Below, in pieces: positions 27,752 through 35,625 of a stretch of 64,000 bases of DNA (position 1 is the first letter of the stretch; the number at the start of each line of letters is the position of its first letter). The notes beneath the pieces are model-generated. The model saw only the letters and a program-made list of their open reading frames with translations, ran no database searches and was not told the DNA's origin. The position numbers and the translations under genes were made by a program. The stretch spans positions 496,001-560,000 of the forward strand of contig NZ_CP009505.1 of NCBI RefSeq assembly GCF_000970045.1, read 5' to 3'. Origin of the DNA: Methanosarcina sp. MTP4. Lineage in GTDB: Archaea > Halobacteriota > Methanosarcinia > Methanosarcinales > Methanosarcinaceae.

Positions 27752-29350
27752 GTGCTTTCCCCTCTTAGTATAGAAAATACTAAGATGAGGTGCTGGATTA
27801 CGAGTAAAAAGATTAGCGTAGAGGTGAACGGGCAGCAATTCGAGTTGCCTGAAGGCTCTACACTTGGAGACGCCCTGAAAGTTTCCAATGCTCCCTATAG
27901 AGCCGGTACAGCGATCGGAATTTTGAAAATGACCGCTGAAAGGAAATCGGAAGTCATCACTGAATACGCTATCAACACAACGAAAGGGGAATTCAGGATC
28001 GAACTTGAAGATTCCGATTCTCCCTCCGGAAAATTATGGGCTGAAAACTTCAAAGAATATGAAGGGAAAAACGTCCATTGGGCAGGTCCGGAAGCTTTGG
28101 CTTTCGGGCCTTTTGAAGCCGAATTGAAGCCTGAGCGAGGGCTCAGAGGTTTTGAAGCTTTTGATGTTGTGTTCGGAGCCGGTGGATTCGATCCGGGGAA
28201 CACACACCTGATCATTTCCAGGAAAAGGCATGCTGCAGAATATGGAACTCCTGAAGAGGGGGTTTTTGCAAAAGTCATAGGTGGAAAAAACTTATTAAAT
28301 CGGCTTTCAAAAGATGACTCCATTCTGAACATAGAACCGATAATCGAATGGGAGCAACTTGCAGAAAAAACCTGCACAGGTGACCTTTCAACTTCTATCG
28401 AAGACGGGGCAAGCATATTCACTTATTTTGAGATCGAGCTTTCCAGAAACGCCCCTGTGGGTGCAGAGCATTTCTATGCCCTGTCCCGGGAAGGGGTTTT
28501 GAAAGTTGACTATGTGGCCAGTTCTTTTATTTCGGATAATTCCCTCCGGGAAGAAATCGCTCCTTACGAAAACTTTGAACCGCGGACAGAAGGTGCCGTT
28601 TCGGTCAGGACTGTAGGGTACGGGACAGGCAAGGTCTACATATCAAGAGAGGACAGGCCTTCCAGTCTCGTACACTCTGTCGTAGGGCATGTGACGAAGG
28701 GGCTGGAACTAGTGAAACTTGCCGAGAAAGGACAGGAACTTGCGGTAGAGAGTCTTCCGCCTCAGCTTGTTCTTCTGGGTCACAGTTTTGAAGAAGTAGA
28801 ACCTGTGCTTTCGTCCATAGGGGTGGAACTGGTAAAAGAAGGATATACAGAAGAAGACGCGGTAATTGTGAGACAGGAGCCCGCGACCACTCTCGAGATC
28901 CTCGGGGATGCTAAAGTTACTGCTTTTGCTGTGCCCGGGTCAAAACTCGTAAAAGTGGAACTCTACCCTGAAAAGGCTCCCAAATCAGTGGACTTTTTCC
29001 GCCATTCCCTGGAACTCAAGACAAAAACCGTAGGGCAGTTGCTTGTTAGCATGGTCTATGAAAATACCTACCTTTTCAGGGCCGAGAAAGTAGAAGCCAT
29101 TAAGTATAAAGAGATCCTGCCCGAAAACAGCCCCCGGGACAAAGTCCTTGCCGGAGAATTCGGGATCACAAATCAATCGGCAAAGAGGATGGGAAACATC
29201 GGGGTAAAACTTGTGGATGACGACCTTTTCGGCCCTACCGGGGAAAAGTTCTCCTCAACAAATATAATTGGCCGGGTTATTGATCCTGAGAAACTGAAGG
29301 GCATCAAGGAAGGAGATATAATATACGTAAGTGAAGCTATACGTAAGTGA
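27752..29350 (+). CDS. mmp3: Methanogenesis marker protein 3
   Basis: About 530 residues. It opens with a beta-grasp-like stretch (ISVEVNGQQFELPEGSTLGD) and later has the cyclophilin-like segments seen in Mmp3 (VKVELYPEKAPKSVDFF; GPTGEKFSSTNIIGRV). Mmp3 is a known member of the ATP-dependent MCR activation complex together with Mmp7, Mmp17 and A2. The start is uncertain: GTG at 27752 sits two bases after the atwA stop with a weak site; ATG at 27785 has none; an in-frame ATT at 27797 lies four bases after AGGTG and gives ITSKKISVEV, close to the domain start. Product assignment is firm. Confidence 0.92.
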   Translation: MLSPLSIENTKMRCWITSKKISVEVNGQQFELPEGSTLGDALKVSNAPYRAGTAIGILKMTAERKSEVITEYAINTTKGEFRIELEDSDSPSGKLWAENFKEYEGKNVHWAGPEALAFGPFEAELKPERGLRGFEAFDVVFGAGGFDPGNTHLIISRKRHAAEYGTPEEGVFAKVIGGKNLLNRLSKDDSILNIEPIIEWEQLAEKTCTGDLSTSIEDGASIFTYFEIELSRNAPVGAEHFYALSREGVLKVDYVASSFISDNSLREEIAPYENFEPRTEGAVSVRTVGYGTGKVYISREDRPSSLVHSVVGHVTKGLELVKLAEKGQELAVESLPPQLVLLGHSFEEVEPVLSSIGVELVKEGYTEEDAVIVRQEPATTLEILGDAKVTAFAVPGSKLVKVELYPEKAPKSVDFFRHSLELKTKTVGQLLVSMVYENTYLFRAEKVEAIKYKEILPENSPRDKVLAGEFGITNQSAKRMGNIGVKLVDDDLFGPTGEKFSSTNIIGRVIDPEKLKGIKEGDIIYVSEAIRK

Positions 29351-29440
29351 AGCTATACGTAAGTTAACGCTCATCAAAGTGGATCTATATGTAAATAAAC
29401 GTCATTAAAGTGGATCTATACGTAAATAAACCCGTTTATC
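29330..29440. repeat. Short tandem repeats between mmp3 and mmp6
   Basis: The mmp3 stop codon lies in a small array of AGCTATACGTAAGTGA copies (near 29333 and 29349). A second array follows with two ~31 bp units sharing AAAGTGGATCTATA and GTAAATAAAC (near 29377 and 29408). Confidence 0.8.
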
Positions 29441-29475
29441 AATTCAGTTATATGAATACAATATCTGCGAATAGG

Positions 29476-29489
29476 TTCACGCGCGTGAA
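29476..29489. promoter_or_regulatory. Perfect 14 bp palindrome upstream of mmp6
   Basis: TTCACGCGCGTGAA is a perfect palindrome and a GC-rich island in AT-rich DNA, 62 bases before the mmp6 start. Its position suggests an operator for the mmp6-5-15-17-7 unit, or a small RNA hairpin in its leader. Confidence 0.5.
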
Positions 29490-29550
29490 TTTTATCACAG
29501 GCGGATCTCACCGCAGGTAAAGTCTCCCGCAAGCTTAGGAGAGACGGAAA

Positions 29551-29994
29551 ATGACAGACGTTAAACAGGAAGAAATTACAAAGGTCATCGTAATCAGTTC
29601 GGATAAGGTGTTGCCTGTAGATGCAGCCATGAAGATTTACGAATCAGAGTTTCCCGTCACGGTAAAGGAAACCTGTTTCGGGCTGATCGTGACCGGGCCT
29701 GCTGAAGATGTCCTGATGGTGACGGAAGAAATCCGGAAACTTGATAAAAACCATATTTTCGTTAAGGACAGAGGATTCCCCGCAGGAGACGAACGGCGCT
29801 GCCGTGCATCCCGGGGTGGGGGGCCGAGGCCCGGATTTCATTTCCTCAGGGAAGAAGTGCGGATGCTCCCTGCCATAGGGACTGCACTTGATGAACTCGA
29901 GGTAAAAGAACCCTTGAAAAAGAGCCGTGGGAAAAAGGACAAACTTAAGGTATCAGAATTAGAAAAAATCATTGAAGCGGAAATTGCGAGGTGA
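29551..29994 (+). CDS. mmp6: Methanogenesis marker protein 6
   Basis: A 147-residue protein with the Mmp6 signature block FPAGDERRCRASRGGGPRPG near residues 74-93. The N-terminal half (TKVIVISSDKVLPVDAA) is a small alpha/beta domain. A Lys-rich linker (KKSRGKKDKLK) leads to the C-terminal helix. The biochemical role is not established; it is found in methane-metabolising archaea and clusters with mmp5 and mmp15. GGAGA precedes the ATG. It is the first gene of a tight five-gene run. Confidence 0.92.
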   Translation: MTDVKQEEITKVIVISSDKVLPVDAAMKIYESEFPVTVKETCFGLIVTGPAEDVLMVTEEIRKLDKNHIFVKDRGFPAGDERRCRASRGGGPRPGFHFLREEVRMLPAIGTALDELEVKEPLKKSRGKKDKLKVSELEKIIEAEIAR

Positions 29995-30000
29995 GTGTGT

Positions 30001-30453
30001 TTGGCGAAGATTTTCATTTATCCTGTAAACAGTCTTATCCTTGCGGACCTGGTTGAGCGCTTCGGGCACAAGCCCCTTGCTGTCATGAACCAGGTGCGCG
30101 AAAAAGTTACGAATATCAGCCTTGACTCACCCCCGGTCAATATCACCCCCGAAGACCCGAAAATAGGGCTTCGATATGCTGCAGTGGAGGTTCCTGCCGG
30201 GGTAAGGGGCAGGATGTCCCTTATCGGTCCCCTGATCGAAGAAGCGGAAGCGGCAATCATTGTACATGAACCTCCCGTGGACTTCGGATGCGTGGGCTGC
30301 AACCGCACGAACGAACTTATGAAGTACCTTGTCCGCTCGAAAGATATCCCCATACTTGAGCTCAGGTACCCTGAAGCCGAAGAAAACGCCCAGGAGTTCG
30401 TGTACAAAATCGCAGCTTTCCTGGAAGCACTGTCGGGGGAGGAAGAAAAATGA
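30001..30453 (+). CDS. mmp5: Methanogenesis marker protein 5
   Basis: About 150 residues starting [21 protein letters not shown] CxxC motif, [12 protein letters not shown], near residue 100 may bind metal or a cluster. It follows mmp6 by six bases and overlaps mmp15 by ATGA, so it is co-translated with both. TTG at 30001 is preferred because AGGTGA (29989-29994) is correctly spaced; an upstream in-frame GTG at 29995 overlaps that site. Function is unknown in the family. Confidence 0.9.
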   Translation: MAKIFIYPVNSLILADLVERFGHKPLAVMNQVREKVTNISLDSPPVNITPEDPKIGLRYAAVEVPAGVRGRMSLIGPLIEEAEAAIIVHEPPVDFGCVGCNRTNELMKYLVRSKDIPILELRYPEAEENAQEFVYKIAAFLEALSGEEEK

Positions 30454-31694
30454 GTGAGGAGCTTGAAACCGTCAAAATAGCTCTGGTATCCTGCGGCTCC
30501 GAATATTCGGGTGTCCAGCCCGAATTTGAAGCTGCTGCCGCCGAAGTAAACGCAAAGTTCGTGTACCCTGAAATTGATGTCGCAGGCCTGGACAGCATAG
30601 GAAAGGAGTTCGGGCTTGAGGTGGCCAGCGGGGATCTCCTGCTAATGATGGCCAGGGCAAAAGCCGTTGTAGAAGGCACAACCCACGTTGACGGGGTCTT
30701 TATTACTACCTGTTTCCGCTGTGCTGAAGGGGCGATTGTCCGAAACGAAGTCCGAAGGTATATTCACAAGCACTCGGATATCCCGGTAATCAGTTATTCT
30801 TTCACCGAAAGGACCACTGCCGGAACCCTGTTAACAAGGCTGGAGGCCCTGACAACCGTTGCTCGGCGCAGGCACCTTCTGGCAAGGGAGGTACAGACAG
30901 GCCTGACCGCAGGCATTGACTCGGGTTCCACCACGACCAAAGCCGTGGTCATGAGAGACAACGAGGTCATTGGGTCGGGCTGGGTGCCTACCACTAAAGT
31001 CCTGGAAAGTGCCGACGAAGCGTATTCCCTTGCTCTTGAAGAAGCAGGGGTTTCCAGGGACGAAATCCAGGCTCTTGGGACCACAGGTTACGGGCGTTTC
31101 CTGATTGGGAAACATTTCAATGCTCAGTTGATTCAGGAAGAAATCACGGTAAACTCCAAGGGAGCGGTCTATCTTGCAGACTGCCAGAAAGGCCCTGCAA
31201 CTGTCATTGATATTGGCGGGATGGACAACAAGGCGATCTCCGTGGACGACGGGATCCCCGGTATGTTTACCATGGGAGGGATCTGTGCCGGAGCTTCGGG
31301 GCGTTTCTTTGAGATGATCTCAAAACGCCTGGGAGTGGACATCACGGAACTTGGATCCCTTGCAGTTAAAGGCATGCAGGAAAACGTAACCATGAACAGT
31401 TACTGTATAGTCTTCGGGATCCAGTCCCTGGTAAACTCCCTTGCCAAGGGGGCTGTCCCTGAAGATGTTGCTGCCGCAGCCTGTTATAGTGTGGTCGAGC
31501 AGATCTTTGAACAGCAGCTCCAGGAAGTGGACGTAAAAGAACCCCTCATCCTGGTCGGGGGCTCTTCCCTGATCGAGGGAGTCCCGAAAGCTCTCGGAGA
31601 CCTTCTCAAGATCGACGTCCTTGTGCCAAAGAGCTCTCATCTGATAGGGGCAGTCGGGGCGGCTTTGCTTGCTTCCGGCTATGTGGAGGAGTGA
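30450..31694 (+). CDS. mmp15: Methanogenesis marker protein 15, BadF/HgdC-type Fe-S ATPase
   Basis: A 414-residue protein. An N-terminal part (about 1-145, with [11 protein letters not shown]) precedes an ASKHA ATPase domain. Phosphate loop 1 is [13 protein letters not shown], loop 2 is [12 protein letters not shown], and the cluster-binding segment [13 protein letters not shown] corresponds to the CAAGTGRF of 2-hydroxyacyl-CoA dehydratase activators, where a Cys from each subunit holds a bridging [4Fe-4S]. The adenosine motif is [11 protein letters not shown]. By analogy it may use ATP to push low-potential electrons, plausibly for MCR activation; this role is inferred. Confidence 0.92.
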   Translation: MSEELETVKIALVSCGSEYSGVQPEFEAAAAEVNAKFVYPEIDVAGLDSIGKEFGLEVASGDLLLMMARAKAVVEGTTHVDGVFITTCFRCAEGAIVRNEVRRYIHKHSDIPVISYSFTERTTAGTLLTRLEALTTVARRRHLLAREVQTGLTAGIDSGSTTTKAVVMRDNEVIGSGWVPTTKVLESADEAYSLALEEAGVSRDEIQALGTTGYGRFLIGKHFNAQLIQEEITVNSKGAVYLADCQKGPATVIDIGGMDNKAISVDDGIPGMFTMGGICAGASGRFFEMISKRLGVDITELGSLAVKGMQENVTMNSYCIVFGIQSLVNSLAKGAVPEDVAAAACYSVVEQIFEQQLQEVDVKEPLILVGGSSLIEGVPKALGDLLKIDVLVPKSSHLIGAVGAALLASGYVEE

Positions 31695-31700
31695 AGTGGC

Positions 31701-32306
31701 ATGGATGCGCTTGAGACCTTTATTGTTGAATCGGCAATTGATTCGGAAACGGCCTTTTACAGGCAGATTATCGAGGATAACCTCTCGAGTCTCAAGCTCG
31801 GGCCGGCAATAGGGAGAATAAAAGTTGTGCTGCGGCCGGAAGACTCCCTCTTCCAGATGGCAATCATTCTCCGGGACGTAGGCACGAAGGTCACAACCCT
31901 TGATATGGCTGACGTGGAAGCAAAAACAGGAGCTTCCCACGAGGTTGTTATCTCGATCAAAAAAGAACGGTATATCCCGGAGCTTCTCAAGAAACTCTGG
32001 GTGCGCCACGGGAAGGCTAACATCAGGCAGCCTGACCGCTGGACCGTTGCCGTGGACTCGGACAATCCCCAGGAAGAAGCCGAGTTTATAGGAAAGATGA
32101 TTGTGGCCGATCCCAGGCACACTCTGCACGAAGACCTTGTGGACTTTGCAATCCGGGTGACCCCCGAAGGGTTCAGGGTCCGCTATCACCTGTTCAAAGG
32201 CAACCGTTTTGTCTTCGTGGCATCCGAAGAAGCCATGGATAGGGAATGGATCGAAGAAGCAGGAGCAATGCTTGAAAAATTAATGGCAGGAGGGAAAACA
32301 AAATGA
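31701..32306 (+). CDS. mmp17: Methanogenesis marker protein 17
   Basis: A 201-residue protein opening MDALETFIVESAIDSETAF, without Cys clusters. Mmp17 is a known component of the ATP-dependent MCR activation complex. It lies six bases after mmp15 and overlaps mmp7 by four bases. Length and N-terminus fit the methanogen family. Confidence 0.92.
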   Translation: MDALETFIVESAIDSETAFYRQIIEDNLSSLKLGPAIGRIKVVLRPEDSLFQMAIILRDVGTKVTTLDMADVEAKTGASHEVVISIKKERYIPELLKKLWVRHGKANIRQPDRWTVAVDSDNPQEEAEFIGKMIVADPRHTLHEDLVDFAIRVTPEGFRVRYHLFKGNRFVFVASEEAMDREWIEEAGAMLEKLMAGGKTK

Positions 32307-33238
32307 CGTCTATATTCCTCCCCTATCTTTACACCGGCGGGGTTCATAAGCACGGGCTTATTCTGGAACTGCTGGAAGACCTTGGAGGATACATAATCCA
32401 GAAAGTTGTTACCGGGACCGAAGTCAACCTTATCATGCTTATTCCCGAGAAGGACGTGCACCTGGTAAAGGAACTTTCCAAGGAGTTGCTCGGGGTCCTG
32501 CTCAAGGCTTCCCTTACGGGAGTTGAAATAGCAGTTGTTTCTCCCACTCTTGCCTCTCACCATCTTCCTCACTCTGCCTGCGATGTGGCAGAGTACCTCC
32601 GTCATCCCGGAGCCAATACCAATATGATCGGGCTTGCCCGGGGGATGGGGCGAAGAGTTTCCCTGTCCATGGACTACGAGAGAAAGCTGATCAATGAACA
32701 TGACATTGCGGTGTTCACTTTTGGGTCTTTCAGTGACTGCATTATAAATAAGAAACCCAAACTCTTTGAGGGTATCGAGATCCCTATTGTAGTTACAGGC
32801 GGCCCGTACCTGAAGACCGAAGACGTTCCTGGAGCAGACCTTTACGTTGGGGGCATAGGCAGGGTTTCCCACCGACTCAGGCAAAAAAATGAAACCGATG
32901 CTCTGGATGCGCTCAACGAGGGAGTAGGAAAGGTCGTAGACAAGATCCGAAAGCAGCTTGCAAAAGATCCCCTTGCCATTTTGCCGGCCAGGGTTATGAA
33001 GGAAATCGAAAACCAGGTCCCTGCAATCAACAGGGTGCTTTCTCCGGCTCCTATTACCATGCAGCTGAATGGACTCAGGGTCAAACTGCCCTATGATGAA
33101 TACCATGAGAGGCTCGAAAACCTGGAGTTTGATGAAGGGGTCGTACTTTCGGAACTTGCAAATATTTCCCGATCAAAAATGAAAAATTATATATTGATAA
33201 AGATCAAATCTAAGTCTGACGTTGGTTTTGCAATTTGA
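32303..33238 (+). CDS. mmp7: Methanogenesis marker protein 7
   Basis: A 311-residue protein opening MTSIFLPYLYTGGVHKHGL. Mmp7 is a known component of the MCR activation complex, which is reported to carry complex Fe-S clusters related to nitrogenase cofactor precursors. Cys residues are few here (one near residue 93, HSACDV, one near 146, SDCIIN), so any cluster would be shared between subunits. It ends the mmp run. Confidence 0.92.
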   Translation: MTSIFLPYLYTGGVHKHGLILELLEDLGGYIIQKVVTGTEVNLIMLIPEKDVHLVKELSKELLGVLLKASLTGVEIAVVSPTLASHHLPHSACDVAEYLRHPGANTNMIGLARGMGRRVSLSMDYERKLINEHDIAVFTFGSFSDCIINKKPKLFEGIEIPIVVTGGPYLKTEDVPGADLYVGGIGRVSHRLRQKNETDALDALNEGVGKVVDKIRKQLAKDPLAILPARVMKEIENQVPAINRVLSPAPITMQLNGLRVKLPYDEYHERLENLEFDEGVVLSELANISRSKMKNYILIKIKSKSDVGFAI

Positions 33239-33367
33239 CCCGGATTTTGCCCACTTTACATTTTTTTTGGGTTTGTGTATTCACTCATCCTTTAATTCGT
33301 AAAGCCGGGAACTTAAAGTGACATTCTGAATCCGGCTTTAGCATCGAATGCATGCTGGTGGTTTCGT

Positions 33368-33835
33368 ATGGAACTGGAAGACATTGTGGAAATTTTAAAA
33401 AAGGATCCTGATAACGCTGTCCCCGAACTCCTTGAGGATGTCAAGAAACAGTACGGTGAAGTCCCTTATATCATGAATTTCATGAAAGATATGCCGGAAA
33501 TCTTCATCCCGAAAACTCTCTATGACAATTCAATCATGCGGGAATTCAAGAACCTCGACCCCGAAATCGTGGAACTTATTTCCATAGGGGTCGCTTCTGC
33601 CATTCGCTGTGAGCACTGCCTGAAGATGCATATCAGGATCGCAAAAAGAAAAGGTATCCCTAAAGAAAGTATCTTTTCTGCAATCATGATAGGGGCTTCC
33701 CTTTCGAATGCCGCCGTGCTTGCCGAAAGTACAAGGGCTCTTGCATCCGAGTTCGAAGGCGAGGATAAAGAAAAAGACCGGTGTTGCGACCCTAACTGCG
33801 AAGTCTGTAATATTTCCGGAGCACATCTTGAATAA
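33368..33835 (+). CDS. AhpD/carboxymuconolactone decarboxylase-family protein
   Basis: A 155-residue protein with the AhpD-type motif CEHCLKMH (near residues 79-86; CxxC plus His), which in AhpD supports thiol redox and peroxide defence. The C-terminal tail adds four more Cys (CCDPNCEVC), possibly a metal site and not part of the usual fold. It lies 130 bases after mmp7 in the same direction. A role in oxidative-stress protection is plausible; substrate is unknown. Confidence 0.85.
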   Translation: MELEDIVEILKKDPDNAVPELLEDVKKQYGEVPYIMNFMKDMPEIFIPKTLYDNSIMREFKNLDPEIVELISIGVASAIRCEHCLKMHIRIAKRKGIPKESIFSAIMIGASLSNAAVLAESTRALASEFEGEDKEKDRCCDPNCEVCNISGAHLE

Positions 33836-34052
33836 TAAATCGGGAAGAAACCTCTCTCCTGATAATTCTTTTTTGAATCTGGTCGGGCAAACCCACATCC
33901 TTTCCGACCTGGTCCGAATAACTCGTGTTAGAGCAAGCTTTGTGAGAATGATCAATTAGAAGAGGTCAACTAACCTTAGATCCTTACTTGTTTAATAAGT
34001 TTGATCAATCACTTATTTATTATGAAGAGCCGTCTGTATTAATTGAAACCTT

Positions 34053-34742
34053 ATGCCTCAAATGAAATTACTGCGTATAACACTATTGCTGCTTCTTGTT
34101 TTATCTCTCACCCCCGCAGCTTGCGCATATAGCTATGAAAGAATCCTTGATGAACCATGGGACCATTCTCCTATCACGGTTTTTATCGATGATGAAAACG
34201 TGCCTCTCCACTACAGCCCAACCTACTACACACAGGTAGAAAAATCCCTGGAGTACTGGGAAGAAGGAGGCAATGGGAAACTGGCTTATACGCCTGTTTT
34301 TGAGTTCACGAACTCCGAAAAAGCCGACATCAGAATCCGCTGGGTCGAAAACCTGGAAAATATCGAGGGTGCACCTGCAGGAGTGGCAGGGTATGCAAAG
34401 CCGCATCTTGTGAACGGGCGATTTGTGCGGGTGGACATTGTCCTGGAAGTCGGGAACTATCAGGGCAGGGGCTGGCGCCAGTACGGGGATGGAACAATGC
34501 TCGCCATCTCAAAGCACGAACTCGGACATGCGCTTGGGCTCGGGCACAGCGATGACCCCCGGGATATAATGTACCCTGAATACGAACTGCGGGACGATGT
34601 AAACCCACTTCTCCTCAGCAAGTATGCCTCTTTGCTCCGCACAGGAGCCCTGGCAGCTCTTGTAGCTCTGCTTTTCATTGGGATAAGCTGGCGTTCCAGC
34701 AGGAAAAAAAGAAAGAAACTTGAAGATAAATACCTGAAATGA
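34053..34742 (+). CDS. Matrixin-like (M10) zinc metalloprotease, membrane anchored
   Basis: A 229-residue protein with an N-terminal signal peptide (about 1-25, LLRITLLLLLVLSLTPAACA), the zinc site HELGHALGLGHS (near 157-168) and a nearby DIMYP matching the Met-turn of metzincins. A C-terminal TM helix (about 197-214) and a basic tail anchor it, with the catalytic domain outside the cell. There is no obvious propeptide. The start is ATG at 34053 or 34062; neither has a strong ribosome-binding site. Confidence 0.88.
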   Translation: MPQMKLLRITLLLLLVLSLTPAACAYSYERILDEPWDHSPITVFIDDENVPLHYSPTYYTQVEKSLEYWEEGGNGKLAYTPVFEFTNSEKADIRIRWVENLENIEGAPAGVAGYAKPHLVNGRFVRVDIVLEVGNYQGRGWRQYGDGTMLAISKHELGHALGLGHSDDPRDIMYPEYELRDDVNPLLLSKYASLLRTGALAALVALLFIGISWRSSRKKRKKLEDKYLK

Positions 34743-34947
34743 AATTCCCTTAGGATTTGTCACAAAATAAATTAGGCATATAATTTAAGAAGTTAATTCC
34801 CAATTGATGACATTGATCTCGAAAATTAATGCATTCAATCGAAACCTGTGCATAAGTTGTTCTGTGACGAGTCCTTAATGAAATTCCCTTAAAATGAAAT
34901 TCCCTAAATAACTCAGGGTAAGGGTGCGAAGTAATTATGTAAAAGGG
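34743..34947. other. Convergent intergenic region
   Basis: A 205-base gap between the converging protease and Nudix genes. AATGAAATTCCCTTA occurs near 34739 and 34877, with a third partial copy near 34893. No gene is supported. Confidence 0.4.
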
Positions 34948-35385
34948 TTAAACGGAGGACCTTGAAGCTTCCAGGCTTTCTATGGCATGCTCCTTGAAGA
35001 AATTCCTGAAATAGTGGGGAAGAGCTTCCATTTCTACTATCTTTTCTAAGGGGGTCCAGGTGTACTCCATGTGTTCATAACTCAACTGCACGTCTGCCAT
35101 ATTGAACCCGCCGTCATAGACAATGGCAATAACTTTTTTTGCAGGAAGCTCGAAAGTCACCTCTCCTGCAATTCCCCCCGGATTGATTGATATCCCGGTT
35201 TCTTCCTGGACCTCCCTTGCAACTGCTTCTTTAAGGGTTTCCCCCCGATCCACCTTTCCCCCCGGAAGGTCCCATTTTCCCGGGTTCGTGCGGGAATTTT
35301 CCGAACGCTTGAGCAGCAGGTACTCCCCTTTCTCATTACGGATAAGGGCATAGACCGAAATGACGTAAGGTTTCTTGAGTTTCAT
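34948..35385 (-). CDS. Nudix hydrolase
   Basis: A 145-residue MutT-like protein. The Nudix box is complete: GGKVDRGETLKEAVAREVQE continuing into ETGI (near residues 41-65), with the metal-binding REVQEE. It cleaves nucleoside diphosphates linked to another group, and may clean up oxidised nucleotides or process a cofactor; substrate cannot be told from the sequence. Confidence 0.92.
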   Translation of the reverse strand: MKLKKPYVISVYALIRNEKGEYLLLKRSENSRTNPGKWDLPGGKVDRGETLKEAVAREVQEETGISINPGGIAGEVTFELPAKKVIAIVYDGGFNMADVQLSYEHMEYTWTPLEKIVEMEALPHYFRNFFKEHAIESLEASRSSV

Positions 35386-35625
35386 ACCTTAATATTTAAG
35401 GTTCCCCTGTTTTAAAGGCTGGCTTCTTTAATATTTTCACGTTCTCTATAATTCTATCTTTTAACCCTTTTCAAATATTTATTTTTATCATTTTCAACTT
35501 TATTTTGATTTTTAAGGGTTTCTTTCAGAGGCGGAGAGGACAAGCATTTAAAATGGGAGGCGGCATAGGATAATAAAAATCCGGGGAAAGGAAAGTATTA
35601 CCGGAAAAAATGAAGGGGATTTGAC

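Noticed and set aside
31320-33106. Long minus-strand frames opposite mmp15, mmp17 and mmp7
   Set aside because: They overlap conserved genes, have no recognisable domain and arise from codon bias of the sense strand.
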